Under the pieces are notes generated by a model. That model had not been told where the DNA came from. It made no database searches and saw only the letters and a list, made by a program, of their open reading frames with translations. From JARRNJ01 sp037385045 (lineage in GTDB: Bacteria; Pseudomonadota; Gammaproteobacteria; JASBUN01): a stretch of DNA of 64,000 nt. Every line of letters begins with the position of its first letter. Position 1 is the first letter of the stretch. Location of the stretch: NCBI GenBank assembly GCA_037385045.1, contig JARRNJ010000007.1, forward strand, positions 62,001 through 126,000. Reading direction: 5' to 3'. The translations under genes were made by a program, and so were the position numbers. Shown here piece by piece: positions 1-8,233 of this stretch.

Positions 1-750
1 AAACAGCCAGAACAGCATTGACCGGTGGGCGAAAGCTGTACTCGTCCATGCCTGATAGGGACCGAAGCCGTTATGCCCCCGCAACGCGGCGGCTACTTGA
101 TCGGCCCGGGCCGGGTCGGCCAGCTTGGCCACCAGGTAGGTCGGGCGGCCGGCATCCGTGGGGTCGGCGTCAAGCCGCCGCGCGGTCGCCAGTGAGGTCA
201 CTACGTTGACACCGCCCAGCGCGCGCAGACCGCTCGCGACACCGGCTACGCGCACTCGGTGCCCGTTGACGCTGGCGCTCGAGCCGACCGACACTCCCAG
301 CTTGCCCAGGTCCGCGCGATCGACGATTACCGCGTCGGGTTCCTTCAGCCGCGCGCGCAATGACGGCGGCAATACGCGGGCGAACATCAGGCCATTGGCG
401 CTGGGGTTGATGCCGGATACAAACACCGACACACCGCCGGTACCGGCGCTGCCGTGCCAGTCGCCGTTAATCCAGATGAACGGCTCGACCTGCCGCACCG
501 CCCGGTTCATGTACAGCAACGTGGCGACATCGGGGGAGATGCTGCGGCCCTGGTCGACGCTCTGGGTCCCAGGGTAGCCGACCCAGATGTCGGCGTCCGA
601 ACCTGTTATATACACCGCGGCACCCCCGAAAATGCCCAGCACCAACGCCGCCTGCAGCAATTGCAGCAGGCCGGCAAAGCCGATTGCCAGCACTGCGGGC
701 AGAAACCGGCGCCACTCGTAAATGAGGGTTTTGCGGGCCAGGGCGACCAT
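1..750 (-). CDS. ABC transporter permease, DevC/MacB (FtsX) type, partial
   Basis: An open frame of 250 codons runs off the left edge of the window, so the C-terminus is missing. It begins MVALARKTLIYEWRRFLPAV, a cytoplasmic basic start followed by a first membrane helix. A long extracytoplasmic segment follows, with the MacB-periplasmic-core-like pattern (VSGINPSANGLMF, VIVDRADLGKLG, VNGHRVRVAGV). This is the layout of FtsX-superfamily permeases of the DevC/MacB class, which work with an ATPase and a membrane-fusion protein to push substrates through an outer-membrane channel. Its ATG overlaps the TAA of the preceding outer-membrane lipoprotein gene (TAATG), so the two are translationally coupled and probably form one tripartite exporter. 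The substrate is unknown. The partner ATPase and fusion protein would lie outside the window. Confidence 0.75.
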   Translation of the reverse strand, partial: MVALARKTLIYEWRRFLPAVLAIGFAGLLQLLQAALVLGIFGGAAVYITGSDADIWVGYPGTQSVDQGRSISPDVATLLYMNRAVRQVEPFIWINGDWHGSAGTGGVSVFVSGINPSANGLMFARVLPPSLRARLKEPDAVIVDRADLGKLGVSVGSSASVNGHRVRVAGVASGLRALGGVNVVTSLATARRLDADPTDAGRPTYLVAKLADPARADQVAAALRGHNGFGPYQAWTSTAFAHRSMLFWLF

Positions 751-2192
751 TACGGCGCCTGCTTACCGGAACCGGCGGCTGTATCGTCGCTCGCCGGCAG
801 TGGTGGCGCTCCCCCCAGGGCCTTGTACAACGCCACATAGCCAATGTCACGGTCGCGACGAGCGGCGGCGAGCTTTAGTTCAGCCTTGGTGCTGGCGATG
901 TCGATTCTTGCACTTTCCAGGTCGCTGGCCAGGCCGAGGCGGCGCCGCGTGCGTTGCACGATTCGGGCGTTCTTCCAAACGGCACAGACCTGCCGGATGG
1001 CATCCTCGCGATGACGCTGTTCCCCGAGGTTGCCGAGCGCAGTCTCGACGTCAGCCACTCCCGCCAGCACCGCCTTGCGGTAGGCCAGCACCGCGGCTTT
1101 GAGTTCGTCGCTCTGAGCGGTTTCCCGTGCTTTGCGCATGCCCCAATCGAACAGTGGGATGTCGATGATCGGACCAACGGTGCCGATATCATTGGTGCCG
1201 CCGGTGGGGCGGTAGGTGGCGATGTTGGTAGACCACAACAGCGACGTACCGAGACCGATACGCGGCATCCGATTCGCATGCGCGATGCCGAGTTCGCCCG
1301 CCGCCTGAAGTACGCGCGCCCGTGCGCGGGCGATCTCCGGCCGCGAGCGCAACAGGTCCGCCGGAGCCTCAATCGGTCCGTCCGGGCCCAGAGCCGGCAG
1401 GGTCCCCGGTTTAAGCCAGGTTGCATCGGGTTCATCGCGCCCCAATAACACCGCCAGGCGCTCGGCGGCGGCGTTCAAGGCCGCCCGCGGCCCGCTAAGC
1501 GCGGCCCGGGCGGCCGCCACCCTCGCATTGGCTTGGGCCAACGCGGTCGGGCTGTCCAGGTGCAGCTTGACTCGGGTCTGCTCGAGCTTGGCCTGACGCC
1601 GGCGGGCATCGACAATCCGCTGCAACAGCTGTTCGCGGCGCTGGGCGGCACGCAACTGGATAAACTCGCGCACCACTTCGGCTACCAGCGAGACGCGCAC
1701 TTCGCGCAGAGCCGCGTCGGCCTCGCCGAGTCGGCCGGCAGCGATGCGATCGGTGGCCGCGCCGCGACCGAATAGGCCCAACTCCCACGTCGCATCGAAG
1801 CCGATCACAAAATACGACGCACTCGCATCCGGATCGATCGGGTCGTCTGTACGCGCACGCAACTGCGGCTGGTTGGGCGCTCGATGCACACGATACAAGG
1901 CGCGCTCCGCGCGCAGCCGGTATAAGGCGCCGGCGGCGTCCGGGTTGGATTTCAAAGCTGAATCGACCAGGTGGTTCAACGCCGGATCGTCAAAGGCCTT
2001 CCACCAGCCGTGGAGGTCCACGGGCGGAACCCCCGGCTTACCCTCCTGATGGCGCCAATGGGAGACGGTTTCCCGGTCGAGCTTCGGAATCGGTGCAACG
2101 GCGCAGCCACCCAGGGCCGCGATCAGCGCCAGTACCACGCTGCGGGTACACCATGATCGAGGACGGGTTGAGTATTGCCGGATCCGGCACAT
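750..2192 (-). CDS. NodT/TolC-family outer-membrane efflux lipoprotein
   Basis: About 480 residues, the usual size for NodT-type outer-membrane factors. The chosen ATG gives a short basic leader, a hydrophobic stretch and a lipobox LGGC at about residues 28-31, so the mature protein should be lipidated and exported. Two outer-membrane-efflux repeats follow, with typical alpha-barrel features (DATWELGLFGRG, RPEIARARARVLQAAGELGI, IDIPLFDWGMR). Such proteins form the trimeric exit channel of tripartite efflux pumps. The downstream gene is an FtsX-type permease that overlaps it by TAATG, so this channel probably serves an ABC exporter and not an RND pump. In-frame codons upstream of the chosen start would precede the signal peptide with unlikely sequence. 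Substrate not predictable. Confidence 0.85.
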   Translation of the reverse strand: MCRIRQYSTRPRSWCTRSVVLALIAALGGCAVAPIPKLDRETVSHWRHQEGKPGVPPVDLHGWWKAFDDPALNHLVDSALKSNPDAAGALYRLRAERALYRVHRAPNQPQLRARTDDPIDPDASASYFVIGFDATWELGLFGRGAATDRIAAGRLGEADAALREVRVSLVAEVVREFIQLRAAQRREQLLQRIVDARRRQAKLEQTRVKLHLDSPTALAQANARVAAARAALSGPRAALNAAAERLAVLLGRDEPDATWLKPGTLPALGPDGPIEAPADLLRSRPEIARARARVLQAAGELGIAHANRMPRIGLGTSLLWSTNIATYRPTGGTNDIGTVGPIIDIPLFDWGMRKARETAQSDELKAAVLAYRKAVLAGVADVETALGNLGEQRHREDAIRQVCAVWKNARIVQRTRRRLGLASDLESARIDIASTKAELKLAAARRDRDIGYVALYKALGGAPPLPASDDTAAGSGKQAP

Positions 2193-2697
2193 CAATGTAT
2201 ATGGCAAACGTGCACGCCTCTGAAGATCCCTCCGACAGCCCCCTGACCGGGCAGGTTTCCGAGTCAGCGGCGACAGCGCATCTGCATAAGGCCACGGGCC
2301 GATGAGCCAAAAAGGCACCTATCGGAGATGGGCCGGTACCGAAATCGTTGCGGGAAATATCCGAATTGCCGACAACGAGCTGCCTTGCTCCACCAACTTC
2401 GTAGTTGGAAGAACCCACGGGGCCATCCAACGACATCGTACGGCTCGCAGCCAACTCAGCCAATTTTCATGGGTAATTTTACCATTGTTTCCGTTTTCCG
2501 GACCAATCTGCACCATACCGATTCGTAATGTTGGGTCCGGAAAAGATTACATGCGCCAGTCGCCCCATTTGCCACTCCGGTTCCGAACGGGGAAGAGCGG
2601 AACCTGGCGACCAACGCTGCTCCGCCGCAGCCCGTGAAGACGTCGCCGTGTCAGGGTGATGCGAAAAGACTCGCTTATTCGGAGAGCGATCGTCTGT
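2193..2697. other. Intergenic region with one inverted repeat
   Basis: No reading frame here looks protein-like. The stretch separates the nicotinamidase gene from the efflux operon, both on the minus strand. It should therefore hold the efflux promoter. The only structure I recognise is the inverted repeat at 2494-2544. Confidence 0.6.
2494..2544. promoter_or_regulatory. Inverted repeat, candidate operator of the efflux operon
   Basis: TTTTCCGGACCAA (2494-2506) faces TTGGGTCCGGAAAA (2531-2544), complementary except for one extra G, across a 24-nt spacer. It lies about 300 nt upstream of the efflux lipoprotein start. The arms could be a dyad operator for an efflux repressor or a hairpin behind the nicotinamidase gene. 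No T-tract supports a terminator. Confidence 0.3.
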
Positions 2698-3360
2698 TCA
2701 CAAGCCCAGTTGCTCCAGCTGCAGGATGCGAACACCGCGCCGGGCCCAATCGGCCCGCAGCGCATCGTCGTCACCTGCATCAATCGAGCGGGTCAGGTCC
2801 CAGATTACCGACACCCGAAATCCGTCCTCCACCGCGTCCTCCACGCTCCATTTGACGCAGTAGTCCCGCGCCAGGCCAATGACGACGATCTCCTCCATGC
2901 CGCGGTCGCGAAGATAGCCGGCCAGCCCGGTCCTGGGCCGGTCGCCGTTGGGTCCCCAGTTGTTACGGAAGGCGCTGTAGGAGTCGACCGCCGGATCGGT
3001 CGCTTTGCGAACGATCACGTCAACCCTCTCCCACGGAATGGCGGGATGCAACTGAGCGCCGTCGGTATTCTGAACGCAATGGTCCGGCCACAGCACCTGT
3101 TGGTGGCCGTACAGTTCGATGCGGTCCATGGGCGCGTGTCCGGGGTGGCTGCTGGCGAAGGAGATATGCCCCGGCGGATGCCAGTCCTGCGTCGCGGCGC
3201 AGTGACGAAATCCGCCGCCGGACAGCAAACGGACCGTGGGTTCCACGATCTGGTCGCCGCCCGGCACCGCCAGCGCACCGCCGGGCATGAAGTCGGGTTG
3301 GATGTCCGTCAACAGCAGCACGGTGTGCTCGCGATCAATCGAAAGGCTTTGCCCGGCCAT
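2698..3360 (-). CDS. pncA: Nicotinamidase (isochorismatase fold)
   Basis: 220 residues, matching PncA length. It hydrolyses nicotinamide to nicotinate and ammonia in the NAD salvage (Preiss-Handler) route in the cytoplasm. The catalytic triad is visible as D19 (TDIQPDF), K119 (VRKATD) and C168 (ARDYCVKW). The metal-binding set D59, H61 and H94 (TQDWHPPGH, WPDHC) is also in place. The start ATG gives the standard short N-terminus directly before the first beta strand (VLLLTDIQ). The gene stands alone, about 265 nt downstream of the response-regulator gene on the same strand. Nothing is unusual about it. Confidence 0.93.
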   Translation of the reverse strand: MAGQSLSIDREHTVLLLTDIQPDFMPGGALAVPGGDQIVEPTVRLLSGGGFRHCAATQDWHPPGHISFASSHPGHAPMDRIELYGHQQVLWPDHCVQNTDGAQLHPAIPWERVDVIVRKATDPAVDSYSAFRNNWGPNGDRPRTGLAGYLRDRGMEEIVVIGLARDYCVKWSVEDAVEDGFRVSVIWDLTRSIDAGDDDALRADWARRGVRILQLEQLGL

Positions 3361-3624
3361 GCCCCTCCTCCGAGTACGGACTTCTGTCCGCGTGCTTCCC
3401 GGTCCAACTATAGACGGGCAGCCGGTACGCCAACAGGCGCGCCCCGCCGGGCAGCCACGGCATCGACGCCGTTACCACTGCATTCACGAAGACACCGGAA
3501 CGGCAACGACTGGTGCCGTGCGACGCCAGCGCGCCAACGGCAGCGTCGGCAGGACAGATAAATGCGAAGATCGGGACTGAGGGCGGAGCCGCGTACCGAC
3601 GGCGGTTGGGTGGACGGTTCGAGT

Positions 3625-4245
3625 CTACCCATCCTTTGGCTGGAGTGACTCGCCGAGCACCGGCAGCAGGTCGGCCAGCAACCCGGCAGCGTTGCGCACG
3701 TTGAGTTTGCGCATCAGGCTGGTGCGGTGCGCTTCCACGGTCTTGATGCTGATTCCCAGCTCGGCCGCAATGACTTTGTTGACCTGACCGCGAAGAATAC
3801 GCCGTGCCACCTCACGCTCGCGGGCCGTGAGCAGCTCGAATCGGCAGCGGACCGCTCGCCGGCGCATGGCCTCCGGCCATTCCTTGCGGCTGTGCTCCAA
3901 CTGTGTCTGAACCAGGTCCAATACGTCCTGATCGCGAAACGGCTTCTGAAGGAAATCGACGGCGCCCGCGCGCATGCCTTCCACCGCCGTGCGTATGTCC
4001 CCATGGGCGCTCATCAGAATCGCGGAAACCGGCGCATCCATGTCGCGTAGCCGTTGCTGCAGCGCAATGCCGTTGATTCCGGGCATCCGGACGTCCAACG
4101 GTTCCCATTCGCTCAGGAATTCCGTGCCGGTGGCAAACGACTGGGTTCGCAGACCGACGGAATGCAGGAGCGCAGCGAGGGAATCCCGCACCGCGTCGTC
4201 ATCGTCCACGATCACTACAGTTTCGGCACCGCAAGAATCACACAT
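3625..4245 (-). CDS. FixJ-type response regulator with a shortened receiver
   Basis: 206 residues from the ATG at 4245, which overlaps the upstream histidine-kinase stop by 8 nt. The N-terminal receiver has the acidic pocket (VDDDDAVR, 14-17), phosphoacceptor D51 (LDVRMPG), S79 and K101 (LQKPF). The C-terminal LuxR/GerE helix-turn-helix (LTAREREVARRIL, SIKTVEAHR) binds DNA. Compared with FixJ, the acidic pocket to phospho-Asp distance is seven residues short (about 36 instead of 43), while Asp-to-Lys spacing is normal. The missing part corresponds to beta-strand 3 (FLSEWEPLDVRMPG where FixJ has about seven more residues). The gap is a clean multiple of three nucleotides, so the frame is intact. 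It may still function, but receiver folding could be altered. Confidence 0.85.
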   Translation of the reverse strand: MCDSCGAETVVIVDDDDAVRDSLAALLHSVGLRTQSFATGTEFLSEWEPLDVRMPGINGIALQQRLRDMDAPVSAILMSAHGDIRTAVEGMRAGAVDFLQKPFRDQDVLDLVQTQLEHSRKEWPEAMRRRAVRCRFELLTAREREVARRILRGQVNKVIAAELGISIKTVEAHRTSLMRKLNVRNAAGLLADLLPVLGESLQPKDG

Positions 4246-5524
4246 CGTTCCGGGTCCCCGCAGGCATGGTGAAATGAAATACCGCTCCTCTGGGCGCGTT
4301 GGGCTCGGCCCACAACTTGCCGCCATGCGCCTCAATGATCGCCTGACTCAGCGCCAATCCCAATCCCAGCCCTTCGGACTTGGTGGTGAAGAACGGCTTG
4401 AACATCTGCTTTTGAACATCGGCGGTGAACCCGGGGCCGTTGTCGGCGATTGATACCTGGATAAACTCCGGGTTCGGGGAGGAAGCGCGGACCGCAATGT
4501 GCCCATCGGTAAGTCCGGCGCCCTGTATGGCGTCCGATGCGTTCATGAGCAGATTGACGAACACCTGCTGGATCTCCGAGGGATCGGCCAACGCGGGGCC
4601 GGCGGTGTCCACCTGGCAGTCCACCCTGGCGCCGCTCCCGCTCAGCACCCCGGCGACCGTCTGCAGCGCTTCGCCGGCCGCGTCGTGCAGGTCAACCAGG
4701 CTGCGCTCGGGGCGTTGTCGGGCCAGCCCGCGGATGTGCTGCAGGATGTCCGCGGCCCGGTGGGCCTGGGCTTCGAGCTTGGTCACCAATTCGAGCGGCT
4801 CCGAGTCATCGGGCAGGATGCCTTGCAAGGTACGCCGCAACGCCTGCGCGTAAGTGGCAATGGCACTGAGCGGTTGCCCGACCTCATGGGCGATCCCGGC
4901 GGACACCTCCCCCACGGTGCTCAGCCGTGCCGCTCGCAACAGCGACTCCTGCTGCTCCTTCACCTGTTCCTGCAGCCGTTGTTCGGTGGAGATGTCCAGA
5001 ACGGCAATGAGGCATTCACTCAGTTGAGGATCTTCCGGGGCGTATGGGATACCAATCAGGCGCGTGGGAATGCCTCCTGACGTCTCGCAGCGCAGGCGGA
5101 AATCCGCCACACGACGCCGATTGTTCGACAACAGGTCGAAGAGGTAGTCATGAAAGCGCTCGGCGTCCGGCGCATCCACCAATTCTGCGAACGGACGACC
5201 GATCAGCGCCGAGGCGTCGGTCCAGAGAATGGCGGCTCCGGTAAGATTCAGGTCCTGCACGCAGCCATCGTTTCCCAGCACGAAATAACCGACCGGCGCC
5301 AGTTCGAATAAGGCTTTGAAGCGATCGCGCTCTTGCTCCAGTTCGCCGTGAGCGCTGCTCAGCTTGCGGTTTTGCGCCTCCAGGTCACGGATATAGGCGA
5401 TGCGCTGGCGTAGCAGCGCGGTTCCGGAAAAGGTCCGCGGCGTATCGACGGCGGCCAACTCGTGTTCGAGCCGCGTCAACAATTCATGGTCGGAGAGTTC
5501 TTCGGGCCGTTGCGGGAGCTTCAT
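4238..5524 (-). CDS. PAS-domain sensor histidine kinase (FixL/NtrB-like)
   Basis: 428 residues. Order: an N-terminal coiled segment (about 1-65), a PAS domain (about 66-180, FKALFELAPVGYFVLGNDG), a HisKA dimerisation helix with phospho-accepting H213 (AGIAHEVGQPLSAI), and a HATPase with N-box NLLMNASDAI, G1 DNGPGF and G2 GLGLGLAL. There are no membrane helices, so it senses in the cytoplasm. The PAS lacks an obvious FixL heme histidine motif that I can assign, so the signal is unknown. The cognate response-regulator start lies within its 3' end. The start at 5524 was chosen because the upstream frame lacks similarity and the ATG overlaps the stop of a small upstream ORF (ATGA). Confidence 0.9.
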   Translation of the reverse strand: MKLPQRPEELSDHELLTRLEHELAAVDTPRTFSGTALLRQRIAYIRDLEAQNRKLSSAHGELEQERDRFKALFELAPVGYFVLGNDGCVQDLNLTGAAILWTDASALIGRPFAELVDAPDAERFHDYLFDLLSNNRRRVADFRLRCETSGGIPTRLIGIPYAPEDPQLSECLIAVLDISTEQRLQEQVKEQQESLLRAARLSTVGEVSAGIAHEVGQPLSAIATYAQALRRTLQGILPDDSEPLELVTKLEAQAHRAADILQHIRGLARQRPERSLVDLHDAAGEALQTVAGVLSGSGARVDCQVDTAGPALADPSEIQQVFVNLLMNASDAIQGAGLTDGHIAVRASSPNPEFIQVSIADNGPGFTADVQKQMFKPFFTTKSEGLGLGLALSQAIIEAHGGKLWAEPNAPRGAVFHFTMPAGTRNDV

Positions 5525-5697
5525 TTGAGCCCCGGAGTTAGGAGGGATCGCGCGCCCGGAAGATTGGAGGCGTATCCGTCGGTCGCCAGTGCAACAGCAG
5601 CCTGCGCCCGCCATACCATTGGCGCGGGCCCGGGTCGCCGGCACCACGGTGGGGTCATTGCCGCCTCACGGATAGCCCGTGCAAACTGAGACAGCAC
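5521..5697 (-). CDS. Small hypothetical protein (58 aa) coupled to the histidine kinase
   Basis: A 58-codon ORF opens with GTG at 5697, preceded by an almost perfect Shine-Dalgarno (GGAGG, nine nucleotides upstream). It ends in TGA at 5521-5523, overlapping the kinase ATG as ATGA. It starts MLSQFARAIREAAM and ends SLLTPGLK. It has no membrane segment and no motif I recognise. The strong ribosome site and stop-start overlap suggest a real translated leader that couples to the kinase gene. It could also be a regulatory leader ORF. Its family is unknown. Confidence 0.5.
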   Translation of the reverse strand: MLSQFARAIREAAMTPPWCRRPGPAPMVWRAQAAVALATDGYASNLPGARSLLTPGLK

Positions 5698-6105
5698 CGG
5701 TTATCACCTCCCTGCTTCCTATGCGACATCGCCTGATTCAGTTACGTCCCATGGGCGTCCCTGACCCGCTCCCTGGGTTAAATATACGGCCCTGGCACGA
5801 GGTTTGTCTAGAACGCGGGTTACACCCCGGGGATCCGGTTTGACCGTCGGGCACGAGTGGATTGCGGCGCCTGGCATGCCATGGGGGCGCTGCGGCGGAA
5901 GCGGCGGGTGCTGCCGCGAAGTCGGGGACACCGTGCTACCACGTCAGGCAGCGACGGCGTATGCGCCGCGCCCGGCGCGTCGAGGCGGGGTGGCGGCGCC
6001 AACGAGGCGGAACCTGCGGGCAGTCACCGCTGCTCGGGCGCGTTGGAGCGGACGGATCCGGGGCCCGCTGCCGCAGCCCCGGCGCCGGAGCCTCGGCCGT
6101 GCGAT
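5698..6105. other. Intergenic region upstream of the two-component operon
   Basis: About 400 nt between the PhzF gene and the small ORF leading the kinase operon, both on the minus strand. It should contain the two-component promoter. I see no convincing gene, RNA or repeat. Confidence 0.5.
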
Positions 6106-6987
6106 TCAGAGCAATTCACCGCGTAAGGTGGGAACAACGTGTCCACCCACGCGTATTTCGCCACGCCCATTCCGGTTTTGCGCCTTCAGCATGATCAACG
6201 ACGGACGCCCGATCTCGTAACCCTGCTCGATACGAACCGACAAGTCCGTCGTCGCGAGGAGCCGATGTTCCAATAGATAGGACCCGAGAAACGCGGCCCC
6301 GTTGCCCGTCGCGGGATCTTCGCGCACGCCGTGCGCTTCGAAATAGAAACGTGCACTCAGGTCATTGCGGGGATCGCGAGCCTGCGTGCAAAACGCGTAG
6401 ACCAGTGGCGGAAACCCGTCCGCTGCAAGACCGGAAAAGGCCGCCGGGTCCGGACGACTGCGAGCCAGGGCGTCCAGGGAGCGCAACGGGACCATCATGG
6501 CCGACGTGCCGGCCGAAATCACCCGCACAGGGGAATCGGTCGATACATCCTCGGGCGAAAGCCGCAGTGCAGCGGCCACCCTTTTACTGTCACACCCGGG
6601 CCCTGACGCCGTCGCCGGTGCCAGAAACCAGACCACCTCCTTGCCATCGCCGGCAAGTTCAAAGGTGACCGCAACCTGACCGACGGCGAGGTTGAGCCGT
6701 ACCGTTCCGGAATCCGGGGCCAAGTGGCGGCGTATGATCCACGCCGTACCGAGGATCGGATGGCCGGCGAAAGCGATCTCGCGCGCCGGGGTGAAAATCC
6801 GCACGTGATATCCGCCATCGTGCTCAGGCACCGGGGCGCAGAACGTTGTCTCGGAAAAATTGATCTCCGCGGCGATCTGTTGCATGACATCATCAGGCAC
6901 AGGACCGTCGCTGAGGACGACCGCCAACGGGTTGCCGGTATAGGGCCTGTCCGCGAACACATCAACCATATACACTCGGCGCGCCAT
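6106..6987 (-). CDS. PhzF-family isomerase-like protein
   Basis: 293 residues with the two-lobed PhzF pattern. The N-terminus VYMVDVFADRPYTGNPLAVV includes the GNP motif. The conserved acid-base glutamate is in NFSETTF (about residue 45), and the phosphate/substrate loop is FAGHPILGTAW. The C-lobe repeat DPATGNGAAFLGSYL is present. PhzF relatives are cofactor-free isomerases or epimerases of small acidic metabolites, and PhzF itself acts in phenazine synthesis. No other phenazine genes are present, so the substrate is unknown. The gene follows the alpha/beta-hydrolase gene by about 105 nt on the same strand and may be the last gene of the sulfur-related run. Confidence 0.85.
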   Translation of the reverse strand: MARRVYMVDVFADRPYTGNPLAVVLSDGPVPDDVMQQIAAEINFSETTFCAPVPEHDGGYHVRIFTPAREIAFAGHPILGTAWIIRRHLAPDSGTVRLNLAVGQVAVTFELAGDGKEVVWFLAPATASGPGCDSKRVAAALRLSPEDVSTDSPVRVISAGTSAMMVPLRSLDALARSRPDPAAFSGLAADGFPPLVYAFCTQARDPRNDLSARFYFEAHGVREDPATGNGAAFLGSYLLEHRLLATTDLSVRIEQGYEIGRPSLIMLKAQNRNGRGEIRVGGHVVPTLRGELL

Positions 6988-7092
6988 CCTGTTTCATCCC
7001 CGTTGTTTGTCTACAGCCAATACGCCGCTGGAAGCCTATGGGACGAACTCGGTACCGGCTGCCTGCGTCGGGACTGCCGATGAGCGGATTGT

Positions 7093-8067
7093 CTAAGTCG
7101 TGTGTCGACTCGGATTCAGCCGGGAGGCTCCCGGTGCAGGCGGCCGCGGTGCGGCAGACCGCTGAGGCTGGTCCGGCGACGCCGGCGCAGCGACGGGCGG
7201 ACGGTCCGCGAGAAAATTCCGGACCACCTCTGCGGTCTGTTGCGGGAACTCCTCGTAAAATGACAGCTTGCCGTACAGCATTCGCACCGTAACGACGTTC
7301 GGTACCCTGGCCAAGGCTTCCATTTCCAACCGTGATTTGCGCGGCGCGCGTTGGGAGAAGACGTTCAGTATCGGCAAACCGACATCCCGGGCCGCACGCG
7401 TCTGCTCCTCCCCGCTTGGAAAGGGGTCGAGACGCCCGGTTACGAAGCGGGCCGACCCATGACGGGCTCCACGCGCACGGGTAACAGCCAGTTTTTCCTG
7501 CAACCGAGCGCCCGCAAGCCACGCACGATTGGCGTAGACGTGTCCGCGGGCCATCATCCCGATCACGGCCCGGTTGACATTAAGTCCGTAGAGCAGACGG
7601 CCCAGCAGCGGAAGATCGAAACCGTGCGCCATGCTGTCGAACAGCTTGTAATCCCGCCCGACCATGGTTGGCAACGGTCCGCGCCACGTCGGGGAGAGGA
7701 AAACAAGCCGCTCGCCGGCGGCCTCTTGGCGTGTGAAGTGCCTGAGTACGTAGCCGGTTGCGTGGCCGGCCGCCACGATGCCAAACGGATTTGCCGCAAC
7801 GTGCGAAAGAAGATGCCGCAGGAACGCTGTGTAGATCGCCGGCCGCCAATGAATGTAAGGCTTCGGCTGGTCGCCGAATCCCGGCCAGTCGACGGCCACG
7901 GTGGAAAACGACGGAGCGAGTTGTTCTTGCAGGCCGTGTAGCTCGTACCGCGTGGAAATCGAACTCAGTGCCGGCAGCAACAGAAGAGTCGGCCCGGTGC
8001 CAGCTCGGGTGATGCCGATTCCGAGGTCATGGCCGTCGCAGCACCAGGTTATCGTTTCATGGTCCAT
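7093..8067 (-). CDS. Alpha/beta-hydrolase-fold protein lacking the serine nucleophile
   Basis: 324 residues. Fold markers are visible: a strand-turn TLLLLPALSSISTRYE, VAVDWPGFGDQPKP, and the nucleophile-elbow position IVAAGHATGYVLRHF. The elbow is G101-H-A103-T-G105, so the usual G-x-S-x-G has alanine where the nucleophile should be. No alternative Ser, Cys or Asp occupies that position. Unless another residue takes over, it is unlikely to be a classical esterase and may bind rather than hydrolyse. The last 30 residues are proline- and alanine-rich. It is downstream of the DUF1641 gene by about 165 nt on the same strand, so a role in the sulfur module is possible but unproven. Confidence 0.75.
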   Translation of the reverse strand: MDHETITWCCDGHDLGIGITRAGTGPTLLLLPALSSISTRYELHGLQEQLAPSFSTVAVDWPGFGDQPKPYIHWRPAIYTAFLRHLLSHVAANPFGIVAAGHATGYVLRHFTRQEAAGERLVFLSPTWRGPLPTMVGRDYKLFDSMAHGFDLPLLGRLLYGLNVNRAVIGMMARGHVYANRAWLAGARLQEKLAVTRARGARHGSARFVTGRLDPFPSGEEQTRAARDVGLPILNVFSQRAPRKSRLEMEALARVPNVVTVRMLYGKLSFYEEFPQQTAEVVRNFLADRPPVAAPASPDQPQRSAAPRPPAPGASRLNPSRHTT

Positions 8068-8233
8068 GTGTGCGCCTTCGCTCGCCTCTCGTCAAAGGGA
8101 GTGCATTGCGGTTCAATTATTCCCACCGCGGCCGCCCGCCGCTCCAGTGCCTGCCATGCAGCAGGGGAATCGCCCACACGGAAACAGCCGCCTCCCGTTG
8201 CCCAAGCGTCCCGTGTCCGGGCCGCCGATCCAC

